A stretch of DNA of 64,000 bases from Pycnopodia helianthoides (GCA_032158295.1 CM063249.1:7021195-7085194); one strand, 5' to 3'; shown: positions 44,001-50,719, counted from the first letter of the stretch. Made by a program: numbers and translations. The notes: generated by a model from the letters alone, not told the origin.

Positions 44001-46096
44001 CCTAGCCTCGGTTTGGTTAGATTGGTTTGAACGGGGGCTGAGCTGGATGGGTGCTTCGTAAAGACGGTCATTAAAAAATTGATATTCTTCTTTTTTATTC
44101 AACGAATATTGACATCAGAGCAACTACCGGCTTAGAAGCTATGGTCAAGATCTGTTAAATGCCCGTTTGTTGTGTGTGTTGCCACGCAAAAGATAAACGC
44201 AGAGAATTTACTTTACCGAGAAAAATCTGTCACATTTTATTTCTTTTGCTTACACATGCGGGTATCAATACAGTAACAATGGGTGTCTTCTGTGCAGTGC
44301 AGGGAAAACCAACCAGGTCTATGCAGTAATTATGCATATAAGATTGAGTAATTGATTGTGCAAACAACCAATTATAGATGATGCTGTGCAAGGTAATAAT
44401 GCGTCACGTAATATTATAGTATGCGGTTACATAGTTACGCTACTCCAGAACGTCTGAATGCTGTGATTGTTAGACATATTGTGCCCATCAATTCTGCTAT
44501 GTTATTACTTCTATTTGAAAAGCTTCTTAGGTTGGTTGTCAGTGGGGTTTACACTAATTCAATCATCATTTATTATCTTTATTGCATATAGTCTCTGGTA
44601 ATTTTAGCTCTGACAATAATTAAATTAAGGACACACGCCTCTGCAACGTTATACCCCAGCACACATGCCTTTATAGTCTTTTATGCAATCAGCATTTTTT
44701 GTCGGGTACCCTGAGTGCAATAGCAAAAAATAAGCATGAATCTCGGTAAGGGGACACACTATTTTTCCCCTTTCACGTCACAGTGGTGTTGAGGGAAGGC
44801 ATCGATATCCAACTCCTGATCCAGGTTTATCGGGGAATATGACGACATCAAATTCGAGTTGTTCTTATGAATAATTCATGAAATAATCGATTCTATTTCA
44901 CTCACTGTGTGGTAGATAGCAAGAACACGAGTATGATTTGTTATTACATTACAACTCGGATTTCGCCATGTAATGATTTTATTATGTTGTGTAGAATTGG
45001 ATAAATCGGCTTCTTTTCAAATCCGCAAACCAATGGAAGCTATAGAACTTTAGTGGGCACAAAGCATATACAATGTCCAATATGGGGAAGACGGTAACCC
45101 CATCTGTTCCCGTTCTTTAACACACTAATTTTCCTCTGGTACAGAAGTACCCCCCCCCCCTTCTTCCTGAAATCCTCTAAAGACTTTATTAGATTCCAAG
45201 CACACAAAGAAGACACAACAGGGGAGATACACCATGCTCCATATCGAGCACCAAAATGACATAAACACGTGGAGGATACTTGCCATTAAGTATCATTACT
45301 GTACATGTTTAGAATTGGTTGTGGGATGATACCTTGTTTCCAACATGTGACAACTATTCAAAACGTTCTGATTGTTAGCTTTACCTTCACATCGACGTGT
45401 GACAAGCACTTTCTACTCAGTGCTTTCCCGAGTCCTGCGTATACAAAATCCATTATGAGACTGTACTCGGGTGTGAGTTGAACCCGATACCCCCCCCCCA
45501 ACCACCACCGACGCTTTCTAGTAGAGGAGATGTCTACTTGTTATCGTAAATTTTCACTTTATATTGCGGAATTGCAAAATTGAGCTTACATTAAGGGCCA
45601 CACAGGCGATGGAAAAAGTACGCTCGGCATTTATTGGGTTGTTTTTTTTTTTTAAGAAAACACGAACACCATCTTTTGATGAAATTTCCGCCGGTAAAAT
45701 TTGATATCATGCGGCATAAAGTCTAAAATTGAGTGCATGGATTGAAATCAAATTTCTTTCCTTCGGCGTAACAGTGAACATGCATCATTCACCGACAGTC
45801 TAGTTTCGTGTAAAGGAACATCCACCCAAGTAATTTAGGTTAGTATTACCGTGTTCCATGTTGCTTGCCGTGGACAAGTGTGGCTTGCAATTTATGAATT
45901 TAAGAATATGATTCCGTCTACATTATCAGGATTTTGTTTTGTTCTTTCTGTCACCCCCTTCCAGGCAAGATCTGGCGCCATGATGAACCTCATAGGCATC
46001 GTCATGGTTAATGTGCTGATAAATACTCTGGCCATTCCCATGTTCGACGTGTATAACTACCCACCGTGGGCGAACAACTCAACGTGCCAAGCATAG
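11921..46096 (+). CDS. SLC13-family Na+/carboxylate (or sulfate) cotransporter, 13 exons
   Basis: The coding exons are 11921-12031, 25148-25413, 25930-26056, 29025-29180, 30061-30281, 30994-31113, 32475-32594, 33849-33965, 36376-36464, 37752-37870, 40886-41047, 43160-43297 and 45965-46096. They total 1878 bases and join without a frame break into 625 residues, close to the usual 570-600. SLC13 (DASS) proteins couple sodium to uptake of citrate, succinate or sulfate across the plasma membrane. Both helical-hairpin motifs are present: SNT at residues 143-145 and SNV at 521-523. The Na/sulfate symporter signature spans 555-571 (C-S-x2-F-x2-P ... N-x-I-V). Tandem N-glycosylation sites lie at 619-622 near the C-terminus. 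The exon 3 sequence resembles the SLC13A2/A5 carboxylate group more than the sulfate group, so di/tricarboxylate transport is likely but inferred. All introns use GT/AG. Confidence 0.93.
14209..14326. mobile_element. GGCCGTGTC-ended MITE, family I, copy 1
   Basis: It begins AAGGCCGTGTCTGAAT and ends ATTCGGATACGACCTTA, an imperfect inverted pair. Related elements begin at 16079 and 63895 and share CTACGGCTATGG / CATAGCCG-type inner words. It is about 118 bases with no coding capacity. Confidence 0.55.
15163..15290. mobile_element. GGTTTCACAAA-ended MITE
   Basis: An element of 128 bases has the inverted ends GGTTTCACAAA and TTTGTGAAACC. A second inner inverted pair around AAGATTCATCTTAAGATGAG could form a hairpin. 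No coding capacity. Only one copy was noticed in the window. Confidence 0.6.
16079..16190. mobile_element. GGCCGT-ended MITE, family I, copy 2
   Basis: The left end is GGCCGTTTCTGAATTAG. Inner words GCGTTAAAG and CATAGCAACAGCCATAGCCG are shared with the copy at 63895. The right end is diverged. Confidence 0.45.
17030..18108. repeat. 52-base minisatellite, about 20 copies
   Basis: The unit contains GTCACCACTCCCTGTATCCT, then CCAACAATGTCATCC and AAACAGGTCCGGTTGTA. Copies differ by single bases, by CTCATCC versus GTCATCC, and by short length changes. The unit length is not a multiple of three, so any reading frame rotates and meets a stop on the minus strand (GAG TGG TGA) about every three units. 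The array is therefore unlikely to be translated as a whole. Confidence 0.9.
18696..18792 (-). pseudogene. Exon-like stretch in cassette 2
   Basis: On the minus strand an acceptor-like TTGTCCCTCAG precedes 18792, and a good donor, CTTG|GTAAGT, follows 18696. The 97 bases are open in the frame that reads [18 protein letters not shown] in its centre. Start phase 2 and end phase 0 are the same as for the stretch at 19449-19374. The equivalent in cassette 1 has the altered donor CACACG|GTAAAC and is interrupted by the 52-base array. No family was recognised. Confidence 0.25.
19374..19449 (-). other. Exon-like stretch with strong splice sites
   Basis: On the minus strand the acceptor is TTTTTTCCCCCACAG and the donor is TTTG|GTAAAG. 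The 76 bases complete a split Gly codon and read [20 protein letters not shown] onward for 25 residues, ending in phase 0. The split codon matches the phase-2 end of the upstream stretch at 19715-19606. No known domain was recognised. Confidence 0.35.
19484..19590. repeat. 20-base tandem repeat, about 5 copies
   Basis: The unit GGCTGCGGAAAAAGGTTAAA is repeated with small changes (GAAAAAAAGG, TAGAAGCTGTGG). It lies between two exon-like stretches of the minus strand. Confidence 0.85.
19606..19715 (-). other. Exon-like stretch, unrecognised
   Basis: The stretch ends on the minus strand at the donor ATAGG|GTAAGT. In the frame that continues into 19449-19374 it reads 36 residues, with [20 protein letters not shown] at its centre. 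The acceptor (GGAGTAG) is weak. A second frame reads [12 protein letters not shown] then stop, so this could instead be the end of a short protein joined to the 18-base micro-exon at 19920-19903 (acceptor CTCTCCTTCAG, donor CAGTAG|GTAAAG). The two interpretations exclude each other. Confidence 0.3.
20025..20089 (-). other. Exon-like stretch, charged helix
   Basis: The minus-strand frame reads [20 protein letters not shown], a Glu/Lys-rich segment that would form a helix or coiled coil, up to the donor CATG|GTGAAAG. The acceptor side (TTTGTGAG) is poor. It ends in phase 1, which fits the micro-exon at 19920-19903. Confidence 0.25.
20284..20672. repeat. 195-base tandem duplication
   Basis: Two copies share CTCAGTTGAAAATATCTACA at 20326 and 20521, and also GATATAAGGAAT, AATTTAGCT and CATCAAATGAATGGTGAT. 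Divergence is roughly ten percent by eye. The sequence is AT-rich and non-coding. Confidence 0.85.
21072..21478. mobile_element. Possible inverted-repeat element
   Basis: TTATCCGACCTCCACT near 21076 and its reverse complement AGTGGAGGTCGGATA near 21458 face each other about 380 bases apart. The interior is AT-rich and without a frame. It overlaps a weak exon-like signal on the minus strand ([20 protein letters not shown]), which weakens that candidate. Confidence 0.35.
21490..21755 (-). other. Exon-like stretch, LCRELQ-containing
   Basis: The minus strand has a strong acceptor (TTGTTTTTTCTCCAG) near 21768. The frame reads [20 protein letters not shown], then [14 protein letters not shown], and is open to the donor AAG|GTAAAA near 21489 or GTG|GTATGT near 21563. 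A 42-base internal duplication (GACGGGGAACGACT twice) brings an in-frame TAA into the first 20 bases, so the strong acceptor cannot serve this frame as it stands. The LCRELQ core resembles coiled-coil proteins such as taxilins, but the match is too short to name. Confidence 0.25.
22365..22460 (-). other. Exon-like stretch beside the 12-base minisatellite
   Basis: The minus-strand frame reads [20 protein letters not shown] onward to the donor TTGAG|GTAAGG. An ATG in the context GGCTCATGC could be a start. The 12-base minisatellite lies immediately upstream on this strand and would then fall in the promoter or leader. No family was recognised. Confidence 0.25.
22490..22783. repeat. 12-base GC-rich minisatellite, about 25 copies
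   Basis: The unit is GGGTCGGCACTG. Several copies are one base short (CTGGGTCGGC), which breaks any tetrapeptide frame into different registers (GSAL, VGTG and GRHW on plus; PVPT, QCRP and SADP on minus). It is much more GC-rich than its surroundings. Confidence 0.95.
23675..24080. mobile_element. Inverted-repeat element with 18-base ends
   Basis: GGAGCGTTATATTTTCCC at 23675-23692 and its exact reverse complement at 24063-24080 bound a 406-base segment. The centre carries a 14-base palindrome (CCTAGACGTCTAGG) near 23931. The 180-codon plus-strand open frame starting inside it has no family features and is taken as chance. Confidence 0.65.
24480..24677. mobile_element. GGGCCCAA-ended MITE, family C, copy 2
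   Basis: The ends are GGGCCCAATTTCATAGAGCT and AGCTCTATACAATTGGGCCC, near-perfect inverted repeats. Inner words GCTTAAGCAG and GGATACCAGTTACA are shared with the 53351 copy. It is about 198 bases and non-coding. Confidence 0.8.
25148..25413 (+). CDS. SLC13 exon 2 (residues 38-126)
   Basis: The acceptor TTATTCAG joins exon 1 in phase 0, and the donor AAAAG|GTAAAA leaves a split Arg126 codon. The exon encodes a membrane helix ([20 protein letters not shown]) followed by a loop with [10 protein letters not shown]. It continues with the conserved [13 protein letters not shown] amphipathic segment typical of SLC13 carboxylate transporters. Confidence 0.93.
25930..26056 (+). CDS. SLC13 exon 3 (residues 126-168), first SNT motif
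   Basis: The acceptor CCCCTACAG completes Arg126, and the donor TCC|GTGAGT ends in phase 0. The exon carries [18 protein letters not shown]143-N144-T145 forms the tip of the first re-entrant hairpin that binds sodium and substrate in this family. The close match to the SLC13A5/A2 version supports a carboxylate substrate. Confidence 0.95.
26392..26778. mobile_element. TTAA-type MITE, family A, copy 3 (complete)
   Basis: TTAA at 26388-26391 and 26779-26782 flanks an element starting AGGAACATTACAGAATTGGT and ending with its reverse complement, with a single-base loss in the AAAACC part. It lies in SLC13 intron 3. Confidence 0.88.
27167..27328. mobile_element. ATAGACCTTA-ended MITE
   Basis: The left end is TATAGACCTTACTATGCAT and the right end is ATGCATAAGGTCTAT, an inverted pair. 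The interior holds GACGTCATCACGCCGCCATC and a GGGCGCCCT palindrome. It is about 160 bases, non-coding and within SLC13 intron 3. Confidence 0.65.
27653..27935. mobile_element. TTAA-type MITE, family B, right end lost
   Basis: After TTAA at 27649-27652 the sequence AGGCAGGGTATACTTTTGGT matches the left end of the copy at 54080. The body words GGTCGTCGAAGTTGC and AATGTTTTATA are shared with 41608. The right terminal repeat is replaced by a T/G-rich run. Confidence 0.65.
28965..28998. repeat. Poly(A) run of about 34
   Basis: An uninterrupted adenine run lies 26 bases before the acceptor of SLC13 exon 4. It might be a retroposon tail. No element body was recognised upstream, apart from a diverged GACCCAATTCCATAAAGCTG block at 28590 related to MITE family C. 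Confidence 0.7.
29025..29180 (+). CDS. SLC13 exon 4 (residues 169-220), cytosolic loop
   Basis: The acceptor is TTTATTTTATAG and the donor is AATAAG|GTTAAA, which is weak but phase 0. The exon encodes a hydrophilic, acidic and Thr/Ser-rich segment ([18 protein letters not shown] at its start). It belongs to the variable cytosolic loop between the two structural halves of the transporter. A competing GTGACA donor earlier in the exon has the wrong phase. Confidence 0.82.
29330..29580 (+). mobile_element. tRNA-derived SINE
   Basis: A B-box GGGTTCGAGTCCC lies at about 29363-29375. The body contains AAAGCCGTTGGTCCCGTGTG, and ends with TTTACAAGGTGCTACATAAA. The SINE at 51040 shares the same body words. 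It lies in SLC13 intron 4. Confidence 0.65.
29636..29967. mobile_element. TTAA-type MITE, family B-like, complete
   Basis: TTAA at 29632-29635 and 29968-29971 encloses an element with the ends AGCACATGTACAACATTGGT and CCAATGTTGTATACACCCT. It is about 332 bases and related to the deleted copy at 6126. Confidence 0.75.
30061..30281 (+). CDS. SLC13 exon 5 (residues 221-294)
   Basis: The acceptor CATACAGTAG is used at its second AG, because the first would bring in a TAG. The donor GA|GTACGT leaves a split Asp294. The first part is a charged cytosolic segment ([16 protein letters not shown]). The second part, [20 protein letters not shown] continuing to GTGTN285, is the conserved region near the substrate site in SLC13 proteins. 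Confidence 0.9.
30994..31113 (+). CDS. SLC13 exon 6 (residues 294-334)
   Basis: The acceptor has a good pyrimidine tract (TTTTTTTTCCACAG) and the donor is AGAAG|GTACAT. The exon encodes [20 protein letters not shown] and a membrane helix ending [17 protein letters not shown] and WLWLQ are family landmarks. Confidence 0.93.
31669..32092. repeat. 53-base minisatellite, 8 copies
   Basis: Near-identical units contain TGCTTCATTGTGACCCTTTT, then CTAGGTTGTTTTGACACAGA and TTGCGGGTCATAC. The array sits inside a larger element with CCGGGTCCCAGGT on the left and CCGGAAATGCGTCATTTCTG on the right. A related single-unit version lies at 38080-38170. It is in SLC13 intron 6. Confidence 0.95.
32475..32594 (+). 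CDS. SLC13 exon 7 (residues 334-374), Cys-rich loop
   Basis: The acceptor is CCCGGTAG, with a weak pyrimidine tract, and the donor is TC|GTAAGT. The exon encodes a loop with six residues of unusual composition, [20 protein letters not shown], in which C339, C342, C345 and C348 form a CX2CX2CX2C series. It is followed by the conserved AQYDALGPM stretch. The second half confirms the exon; the Cys series is not a general family feature. Confidence 0.9.
33180..33440 (+). mobile_element. Dispersed repeat with ribozyme-like core and histone-type stem-loop
   Basis: CTGAAGA at 33231 is followed by a GAGCAG/CTGCTC hairpin and CGAAACGTCGAG, resembling the hammerhead core order (CUGANGA, stem, GAAA). 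Twenty bases later GGCTCTTTTCAGAGCC (33276-33291) is identical to the consensus histone mRNA 3' stem-loop, with AACC before and AACAC after. No histone gene or long frame is nearby. Such cores are known from Penelope-like retroelements, so this is read as an end fragment of a retroelement. It lies in SLC13 intron 7. Confidence 0.5.
33849..33965 (+). CDS. SLC13 exon 8 (residues 374-413)
   Basis: The acceptor TTTCCAACAG completes Ser374, and the donor AGCGA|GTAAGT leaves split Glu413. The exon encodes [20 protein letters not shown] (a membrane helix) and the loop [12 protein letters not shown], both standard for SLC13. Confidence 0.93.
34972..35440. repeat. Pyrimidine-strand minisatellite, about 26-base unit
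   Basis: About 17 units of CCCTCCTTACCCCTCCCCCTTTCCCCA-type sequence occur with length changes. The plus strand is almost free of purines apart from the A of TTACC and CACC. The long open frame here (34798-35661) is a Pro/Leu artefact of the array. It lies in SLC13 intron 8. Confidence 0.95.
36120..36290 (-). mobile_element. Second repeat copy with histone-type stem-loop (minus strand)
   Basis: On the minus strand GGTTCTTTTCAGAACC (36169-36154) has the same stem and TTTTCA loop as the 33276 stem-loop, with one compensating base-pair change, and is preceded by CAACC. A GATCGAAACGTC motif lies beside it on the plus strand. It lies just before SLC13 exon 9. Confidence 0.45.
36376..36464 (+). 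CDS. SLC13 exon 9 (residues 413-443)
   Basis: The acceptor TTTTTTTATACAG completes Glu413, and the donor CGGG|GTGAGT ends in phase 1. The exon encodes [20 protein letters not shown], where YVSDATxAI is a family landmark and a membrane helix follows. Confidence 0.93.
36512..36827. mobile_element. GGGCTCCAAGG-ended MITE
   Basis: GGGCTCCAAGGTCAAAT and ATTTGACCTTGGAGCCC are near-perfect inverted ends about 316 bases apart. A diverged relative may occupy 51640-52130, which shares AAGGTCAAAATTCAGTTT, a CATTTGAC...GTTTTACTGTGAGG part and a similar layout. It begins only about 50 bases after SLC13 exon 9. Confidence 0.65.
37440..37710. repeat. 135-base tandem duplication
   Basis: CATTCCGCAAA, GGCCATGCAGCTTT, GGCAGTCACAA and CAATTCTTTCTT recur in order at a 135-base spacing. 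It ends about 40 bases before SLC13 exon 10. Confidence 0.85.
37752..37870 (+). CDS. SLC13 exon 10 (residues 443-482)
   Basis: The acceptor CCTTTGACTAG completes Asp443, and the donor TGCAAG|GTAACA ends in phase 0. The exon encodes a loop, [19 protein letters not shown], and the invariant GGGFALADG (472-480). Confidence 0.92.
38080..38170. repeat. Single-unit relative of the 53-base array element
   Basis: GGGTCAGTATGACCCCGGAT, GTGTCAAACTGACCCC, GTCAATTGTGACCC and GTTTAGAGTG match the flanks and core words of the element around 31600-32150, but no array is present. Confidence 0.5.
39000..39367. mobile_element. TTAA-type MITE, family A, copy 4
   Basis: TTAA at 38996-38999 and 39368-39371 flanks a copy with left end AGGCACATTACAGAATTGGT and intact right end. 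It is slightly shorter inside than copies 2 and 3. It lies in SLC13 intron 10. Confidence 0.85.
39420..39660 (-). mobile_element. tRNA-derived SINE (minus strand)
   Basis: Read on the minus strand a B-box GGGTTCGAATCCCGG lies near 39589-39575. The body (GATACTTGACTATAATTGAT, CATCGCCCAGGGG) lies at lower coordinates. It is of the same general type as the element at 48880. Confidence 0.55.
40886..41047 (+). CDS. SLC13 exon 11 (residues 483-536), second SNT-type motif
   Basis: The acceptor is TGTTTATACAG and the donor is GCATTG|GTGAGC, phase 0 at both ends. The exon encodes a loop, a membrane helix ([14 protein letters not shown]) and [19 protein letters not shown]521-N522-V523 is the second hairpin tip, which pairs with residues 143-145 to form the sodium/substrate site. 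Confidence 0.95.
41608..41985. mobile_element. TTAA-type MITE, family B, complete
   Basis: TTAA occurs at 41604-41607 and 41986-41989. The ends are AGACACTGGACACCTTTGGT and CCAACAGTGTCCAGTGCCT, imperfect inverted repeats. A central palindrome (GAGACCTCACGCGTGAGGTCTC) lies near 41801. I recall very similar repeats as abundant in sea star genomes. It lies in SLC13 intron 11. Confidence 0.8.
42578..42871 (+). repeat. Imperfect ACACCAACAAC repeat with a Thr/Pro-rich frame
   Basis: An impure CAA/CCA array is open in one plus frame for 97 codons, reading [20 protein letters not shown] at its start, which looks mucin-like. No convincing splice acceptor leads into it, and the SLC13 chain skips it in phase. 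The minus strand is equally open. It is taken as an intronic simple repeat. Confidence 0.75.
43160..43297 (+). CDS. SLC13 exon 12 (residues 537-582), family signature
   Basis: The acceptor is CTGTTTCCCAG and the donor is GATATG|GTAAGT, phase 0 at both ends. Residues 555-571 ([17 protein letters not shown]) satisfy the Na/sulfate symporter signature. INPLYIMIP before it and [11 protein letters not shown] after it are also typical. Confidence 0.96.
43298..45964 (+). other. SLC13 intron 12, low in repeats
   Basis: This 2.7 kb intron has fewer recognisable repeats than the others. The stretch 44300-45000 is complex, with AT-rich homeodomain/POU-like words (ATTATGCATAT, TAATTGATTG, GAATAATTCATG). 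It could contain a regulatory element. That is a guess from composition only. Confidence 0.25.
45965..46096 (+). CDS. SLC13 exon 13 (residues 583-625), C-terminus
   Basis: The acceptor CCCCTTCCAG is phase 0. The exon encodes the last membrane helix ([20 protein letters not shown]) and a short extracellular tail, [11 protein letters not shown], with overlapping N-glycosylation sites at 619-622. The stop is TAG at 46094-46096. Conserved C-terminal glycosylation is known for SLC13 carboxylate transporters. Confidence 0.95.
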   Translation, partial: ARSGAMMNLIGIVMVNVLINTLAIPMFDVYNYPPWANNSTCQA

Positions 46097-46190
46097 AGCC
46101 CTGTGGAACTCAACGTGCCAAGCATAGAGCCCTGTGGAACTCAACGTGCCAAGCATAGAGCCCTGTGGAACGGAACGTGCCGAGCATAAA
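46080..46190. repeat. 31-base tandem repeat spanning the SLC13 stop codon
   Basis: The unit AACTCAACGTGCCAAGCATA GAGCCCTGTGG occurs three times, followed by a diverged fourth (GGAACGTGCCGAGCATAAAG). The first copy encodes the last residues and the TAG. The others lie in the 3' untranslated region. Confidence 0.9.
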
Positions 46191-47796
46191 GCCGTGGGTT
46201 ATCACATTTCAAATGATCTGATAAGATCGGCGAAAAAGGGCAGTTTTTAACTTGTTCGTGCTTAGGCTTATTCTTTGAAAAAAAAAAAACATTCACAAAG
46301 ATGGAGCGATGTGTGAAGGGACAGCTTCGGAACAGTATTCAGTAATATTAACAACTGTTATGAAACAAACATTAAGCTCATGTAAAAAAAATCCGACTTC
46401 ATGTTAAATTTGCACAATCTCTCTTAAATTTGTTAAAAGTACATAAAGACTCTAAATGCTTTGAGATTATTCACAAAACGATCGAGATTTGCATAACTTA
46501 TGTTGATGTTCCTTTTTCATAAGATTCGGTGTCAGCAGAGTTAATGTTGATCCGAAAATGCTAAATAAGTGAATGTTGACGTCTCAATGCTCCACTCACA
46601 GCGGCGTCTCCCAAGAGTTTAGGTCATTTCAACTTGAGCGAATTGTAATGTTGCGAATAATGTGACATTTACATGACGTACGTGTGAATGGGGCTTTACA
46701 CAAGACAGCTGATCCCTTCACAGCTAGCACGCCCCTGGGGCGACTGTCTCTAGCTGAGGGTGAGGGACAACTTTGTAAAGTGGGCAATATTTTACACTAG
46801 GGAGTGTTGGAGAGCTTCCTGACGCCAAACTTTGTGTTGACAATAATTGTGCTTCGGGCGAGATGACATTTTTAATTAAAGCACTCATCTATTATTTGCC
46901 AGCACGTTCTATTACAAACATTACCCCCAAAAAGCTGGACAAAATAACAACCTTAGATAAGTTTGAAGTAATTATAATTATATGCAGATAGTTTACCGTG
47001 CACTTGAATATACATATTGTGTTTATGTCTTGTTATTCTTTTTACGGGAACGGGTAAGCATTCATTGTATCTAGTAGCCAAAGTGCCTAAAATTAGACAA
47101 CAGATGAGCATTAAAATCTGTTTCTGCACAATTTTCAAAATGTTCAATAGTTGTAGATGTGGTTTTTTTTTTTGGTTTTTTTTTGTGGGGTCTTTTTTGG
47201 GGGGAGGTACTATTTTCAAACATGGCACACTTCTTACCACGAAGGTTTGAATTTAGACAAGTTAAATTCACATCAAAATGATAATTTACAAGAAAACGAC
47301 AAGGTAAGTCTCCCCCAATTATAAGCAAAAAAAAGAGTAAACGTGGCTATTTTGAATATTTTGTATCCTATGTTGAATGAATGAGACGTTTTGCTGATTG
47401 CGGAGGCTTGACCTCGACTCTCAAGCTTTGCAAGGGTAAGGAACAATAGCATCGAGATTTAATTACCCACGTAAATTATTCACGTAATAATGACGTATAG
47501 GCCTAACGAACCTATTTTTGACGTATAAACCCGGTCTTTCTAGATGGCAATCTCATCAAGTCGAACCCGTGACACCATTTTGTGCCAACCTTACAATAGC
47601 TAAACCTTTTTATCGCGTGGTGTTTTGATGAGATTAGTTTCGGCTTCAGGTTATTTATAGAGACGTTACGTACCGCACAATACAGAGAGTGAAATGTTAA
47701 AAAGGCCATTCGATTATGATCTCGCTTAAATAGTAAATAGAGTGCTTTCGCTTGTAATTCTAAGTTGTGAAGTTTAGATCGCAGTCTTAAGGTACT
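46191..47796. other. SLC13 3' flank and intergenic sequence
   Basis: No gene is seen. ATTAAA at 46875-46880 is a possible poly(A) signal about 780 bases after the stop, but no terminal pattern confirms it. A G/T homopolymer-rich patch lies near 47160-47210. Confidence 0.3.
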
Positions 47797-47800
47797 TTAA

Positions 47801-48144
47801 AGGCACATTACACGTTTGATAATTGGAGCCTACCGTTTGTGTTAATCATATATAAATGTAGGTACATACAATAAAACTAACTTGTGAAAATTTCACTTCG
47901 CATTTTTGAGATATCACCGAAAAACCGGAGCGAATATTTCCACGCAGGAAGAAAATTCCCCATAGGAATACACAGTCTGAAATTTTGGGGAATAAAAAGT
48001 GATATATTTTCCATAACCGTATAGTACTTCGAAGTTAAAAGTTTCTCAAAATGCATAATACTACCCAACGCTGCTGTACTTCTTACCAAGTAAGTTTGTA
48101 TTGCCATTAATTTTCAGAGTCATTACCAAACGTGTGCTGTGCCT
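47801..48144. mobile_element. TTAA-type MITE with AGGCACATTACACG ends
   Basis: TTAA at 47797-47800 and 48145-48148 flanks an element with the ends AGGCACATTACACGTTTGAT and ACCAAACGTGTGCTGTGCCT. The body contains TTTTGAGATATCACCGAAAA and TTCCCCATAGGAATACAC, both shared in inverted form with the copy at 58854. Confidence 0.8.
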
Positions 48145-48879
48145 TTAAGTGAACCCGTGGAATACTTGTATTTCCATTAAAGTATATCAATACATAAATT
48201 GCGAAAAAAAATACCATCGTTCAGTCTCAGTTTTTATTTGTATTAGCGTTTTGTTTTCTTCTTTTTCCAATCAATTAATTAAATGACTTGATTCCGCATC
48301 AATACATGAAGGTACATGCATACAGATCAATCCGTTACAACTGAAAGTAAGTAGGACTAGGCCAACGGTGCTAAGAGCATAACATCAGCAAAGACGTGGA
48401 GGAGCTTAACAAAATACAAAGCTTCTCGAGTGCAAGCCCAAGCCCCCCCCCCCCTCAAAAAAAATCATCATCATCATCAATATCATCATTTGTGCTTGAG
48501 GTCAGGTCAAAAACTGAATGGAAAATACTACTCTATTTATTTCATACTCCAAAAGATATCACGATCCCAACTAACTAAGCCACCAAAGTGGATCAATGTA
48601 CTTAGTATACAATATTTGACATTTACATGAGTTATAGTGCAATATGTATAATTCAAGGTATATCAAACTAACTGGAGGTAATCTGAAATTAGTCAAACAT
48701 TATAATGTAGAGCACCTGAAGGTAGCATTACCAAAGCATTGGCGTTGCTGGATTCTAGTTGATTTGTTTCCAACAATTTGTTTATTTCATTATATTTTTA
48801 TTTTTTTCCTGTTTAATGAAATATCGCCTAATGAACAAGGCCGGGCCTTCTCGGTGAGGGCTACACTTAACTGATTTGG

Positions 48880-49135
48880 GCTGTCGACCCAAATCAACTG
48901 TCACCAGGGGCACGTTGCCACCTAATCAGTGGGCTGAAACAAGGTCATCCCCTTCACAGTCCGTAAGGATGTAGGCATGGGTATCATCCACTGGGAGCCT
49001 GGCTGGTGGTAGAGCAGAAGGCACTACCTTCCCAACTTTTTACGAGCAATTATGGTTAAGTGCCTTGCTCAACGGCACAAGTTAGTGTCATGATTTGGAT
49101 TCGAACCCACACACTGCTGCTGAAGACACCAGATA
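48880..49135 (-). mobile_element. tRNA-derived SINE (minus strand)
   Basis: Read on the minus strand a B-box GGGTTCGAATCC lies near 49109-49097. GCCGTTGAGCAAGGCACTTA follows, then AACCATAATTGC, the layout of common invertebrate tRNA SINEs. Confidence 0.65.
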
Positions 49136-49429
49136 AAAAAATAATAAAGCAAAGGTTGATATTTCTAGCATGAACAATTTAGAACTTGTCACTTTATTTA
49201 TTTAGTTTTAGTTAGTTATTGATAAGGGCCGTGTCACACGCAATTTTATGGGAAAACAATTTCAGTCGATTTCTAAGACGAAAACGTTTTACATGTCATA
49301 TAATTAATGGTCTGGGAATTGAATGAAGCAGACAAAAATCTCATTGTGCTATACTGAGGAGCTCCTTTTGTGTGTGGTGCAGTTAAAAGCACACTTATCA
49401 TAAGGAATGACGTTTAAACGTATTCTGTT

Positions 49430-50090
49430 ATTTGATTAAGTCGCGTTATTGTCCCGAATTGAGAGCTGTTTCAATCACCTTGGCCGGCATGGTCGTTAGC
49501 AGAAGTGTTTGGAGTATTCATGGCGGACGGAGAAATAAACCTTCATCCATCATCATCACTGTTGTCTGTGTGAGACAAAGAAACATTATCCGACATAAAT
49601 TTAAAAAAAATTAATTCCACATGATGGTTTGACAATGGCTCCAGCCAACCGATGACCCTTTTTTTGATGCCACTTTTTGGGTGAGATTAACACATTATGT
49701 CTGGCTTTTACAACAACGAAAAAACGCCCCAACGGCGTTGCTCTCGTAAATAGCGGCATAATGCATTCTTCGAAGGACCTTGGACTCCACGCCGAGAATC
49801 GCAATACACTTAGCACGATGGAGGAAGGTCTAGAAAAAATCAGCAGATCCTTGTATAACCCACTTCAGTCCCGTGTCTCCGAAGTGACTATAAAAGAAAT
49901 TGGGTGCGTCAAATCAATGAGCAATCGGCGGTGCATTAATCATGTCCGTCATTTTGGGTTATACGTTGCCGAGTGACTTGCACCGTTGATATGCACGGAC
50001 ATTACAGGGGAGCGCATCATTTATCGGTAAAAGCAGACAATTCACGGCGTGTAGTTAATGATCAATTTCACACAGAGATGCGTGGTGTAT
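49430..50090. other. Complex non-repetitive stretch
   Basis: A plus-strand open frame of 99 codons starts at 49677 and an overlapping minus-strand frame ends at 49601. Neither shows a family feature or clear splice sites. The sequence is not low-complexity, so a conserved non-coding element or unrecognised exon cannot be excluded. Confidence 0.2.
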
Positions 50091-50465
50091 AAGAAACAGC
50101 GTTGCTCTCAAATTAATGTAAAACATGCGTTTGAACTCTTCAGAAAAAAATCTTGTTGGCAGACTGAACATTTTGGTTAATACGTTTTTTTGATTTTTTT
50201 TTCTGTTTTAATTTTCCTCAACACTCTAGCATTTTTTTCACATCCCATTGACGTCTTTAGCGTCTGCTTTTCACTCGGCAATTTTGTTTTCCGAATATTA
50301 GACTATAATTTATTGAGTTTTGTTGAGAGAAATAAATTAATAATGAAACAAATTACAAATCGATAACTTGATTTCAACCAAAGGAAACTTTAATTGCTTC
50401 AAACTGTGGAAGGGAGTATGTCTTCTCTACAGAGAGTGTGAGAGTTCCCTCAGCAGAGTGTGTGT

Positions 50466-50521
<56 letters not shown>

Positions 50522-50677
50522 ACACACACAAGGGCATATGTGGGGTCCTGACAACAATGGAACAATGGACCCCACAAGGTCATTTCAATAGGAACAATTG
50601 GGCCCCACAAGGGAATTCTTCAGAAAAGGGAATAATAGAACAACAATAGCAGTACCCCACAAACCGGATCCGTAAGG

Positions 50678-50719
<42 letters not shown>

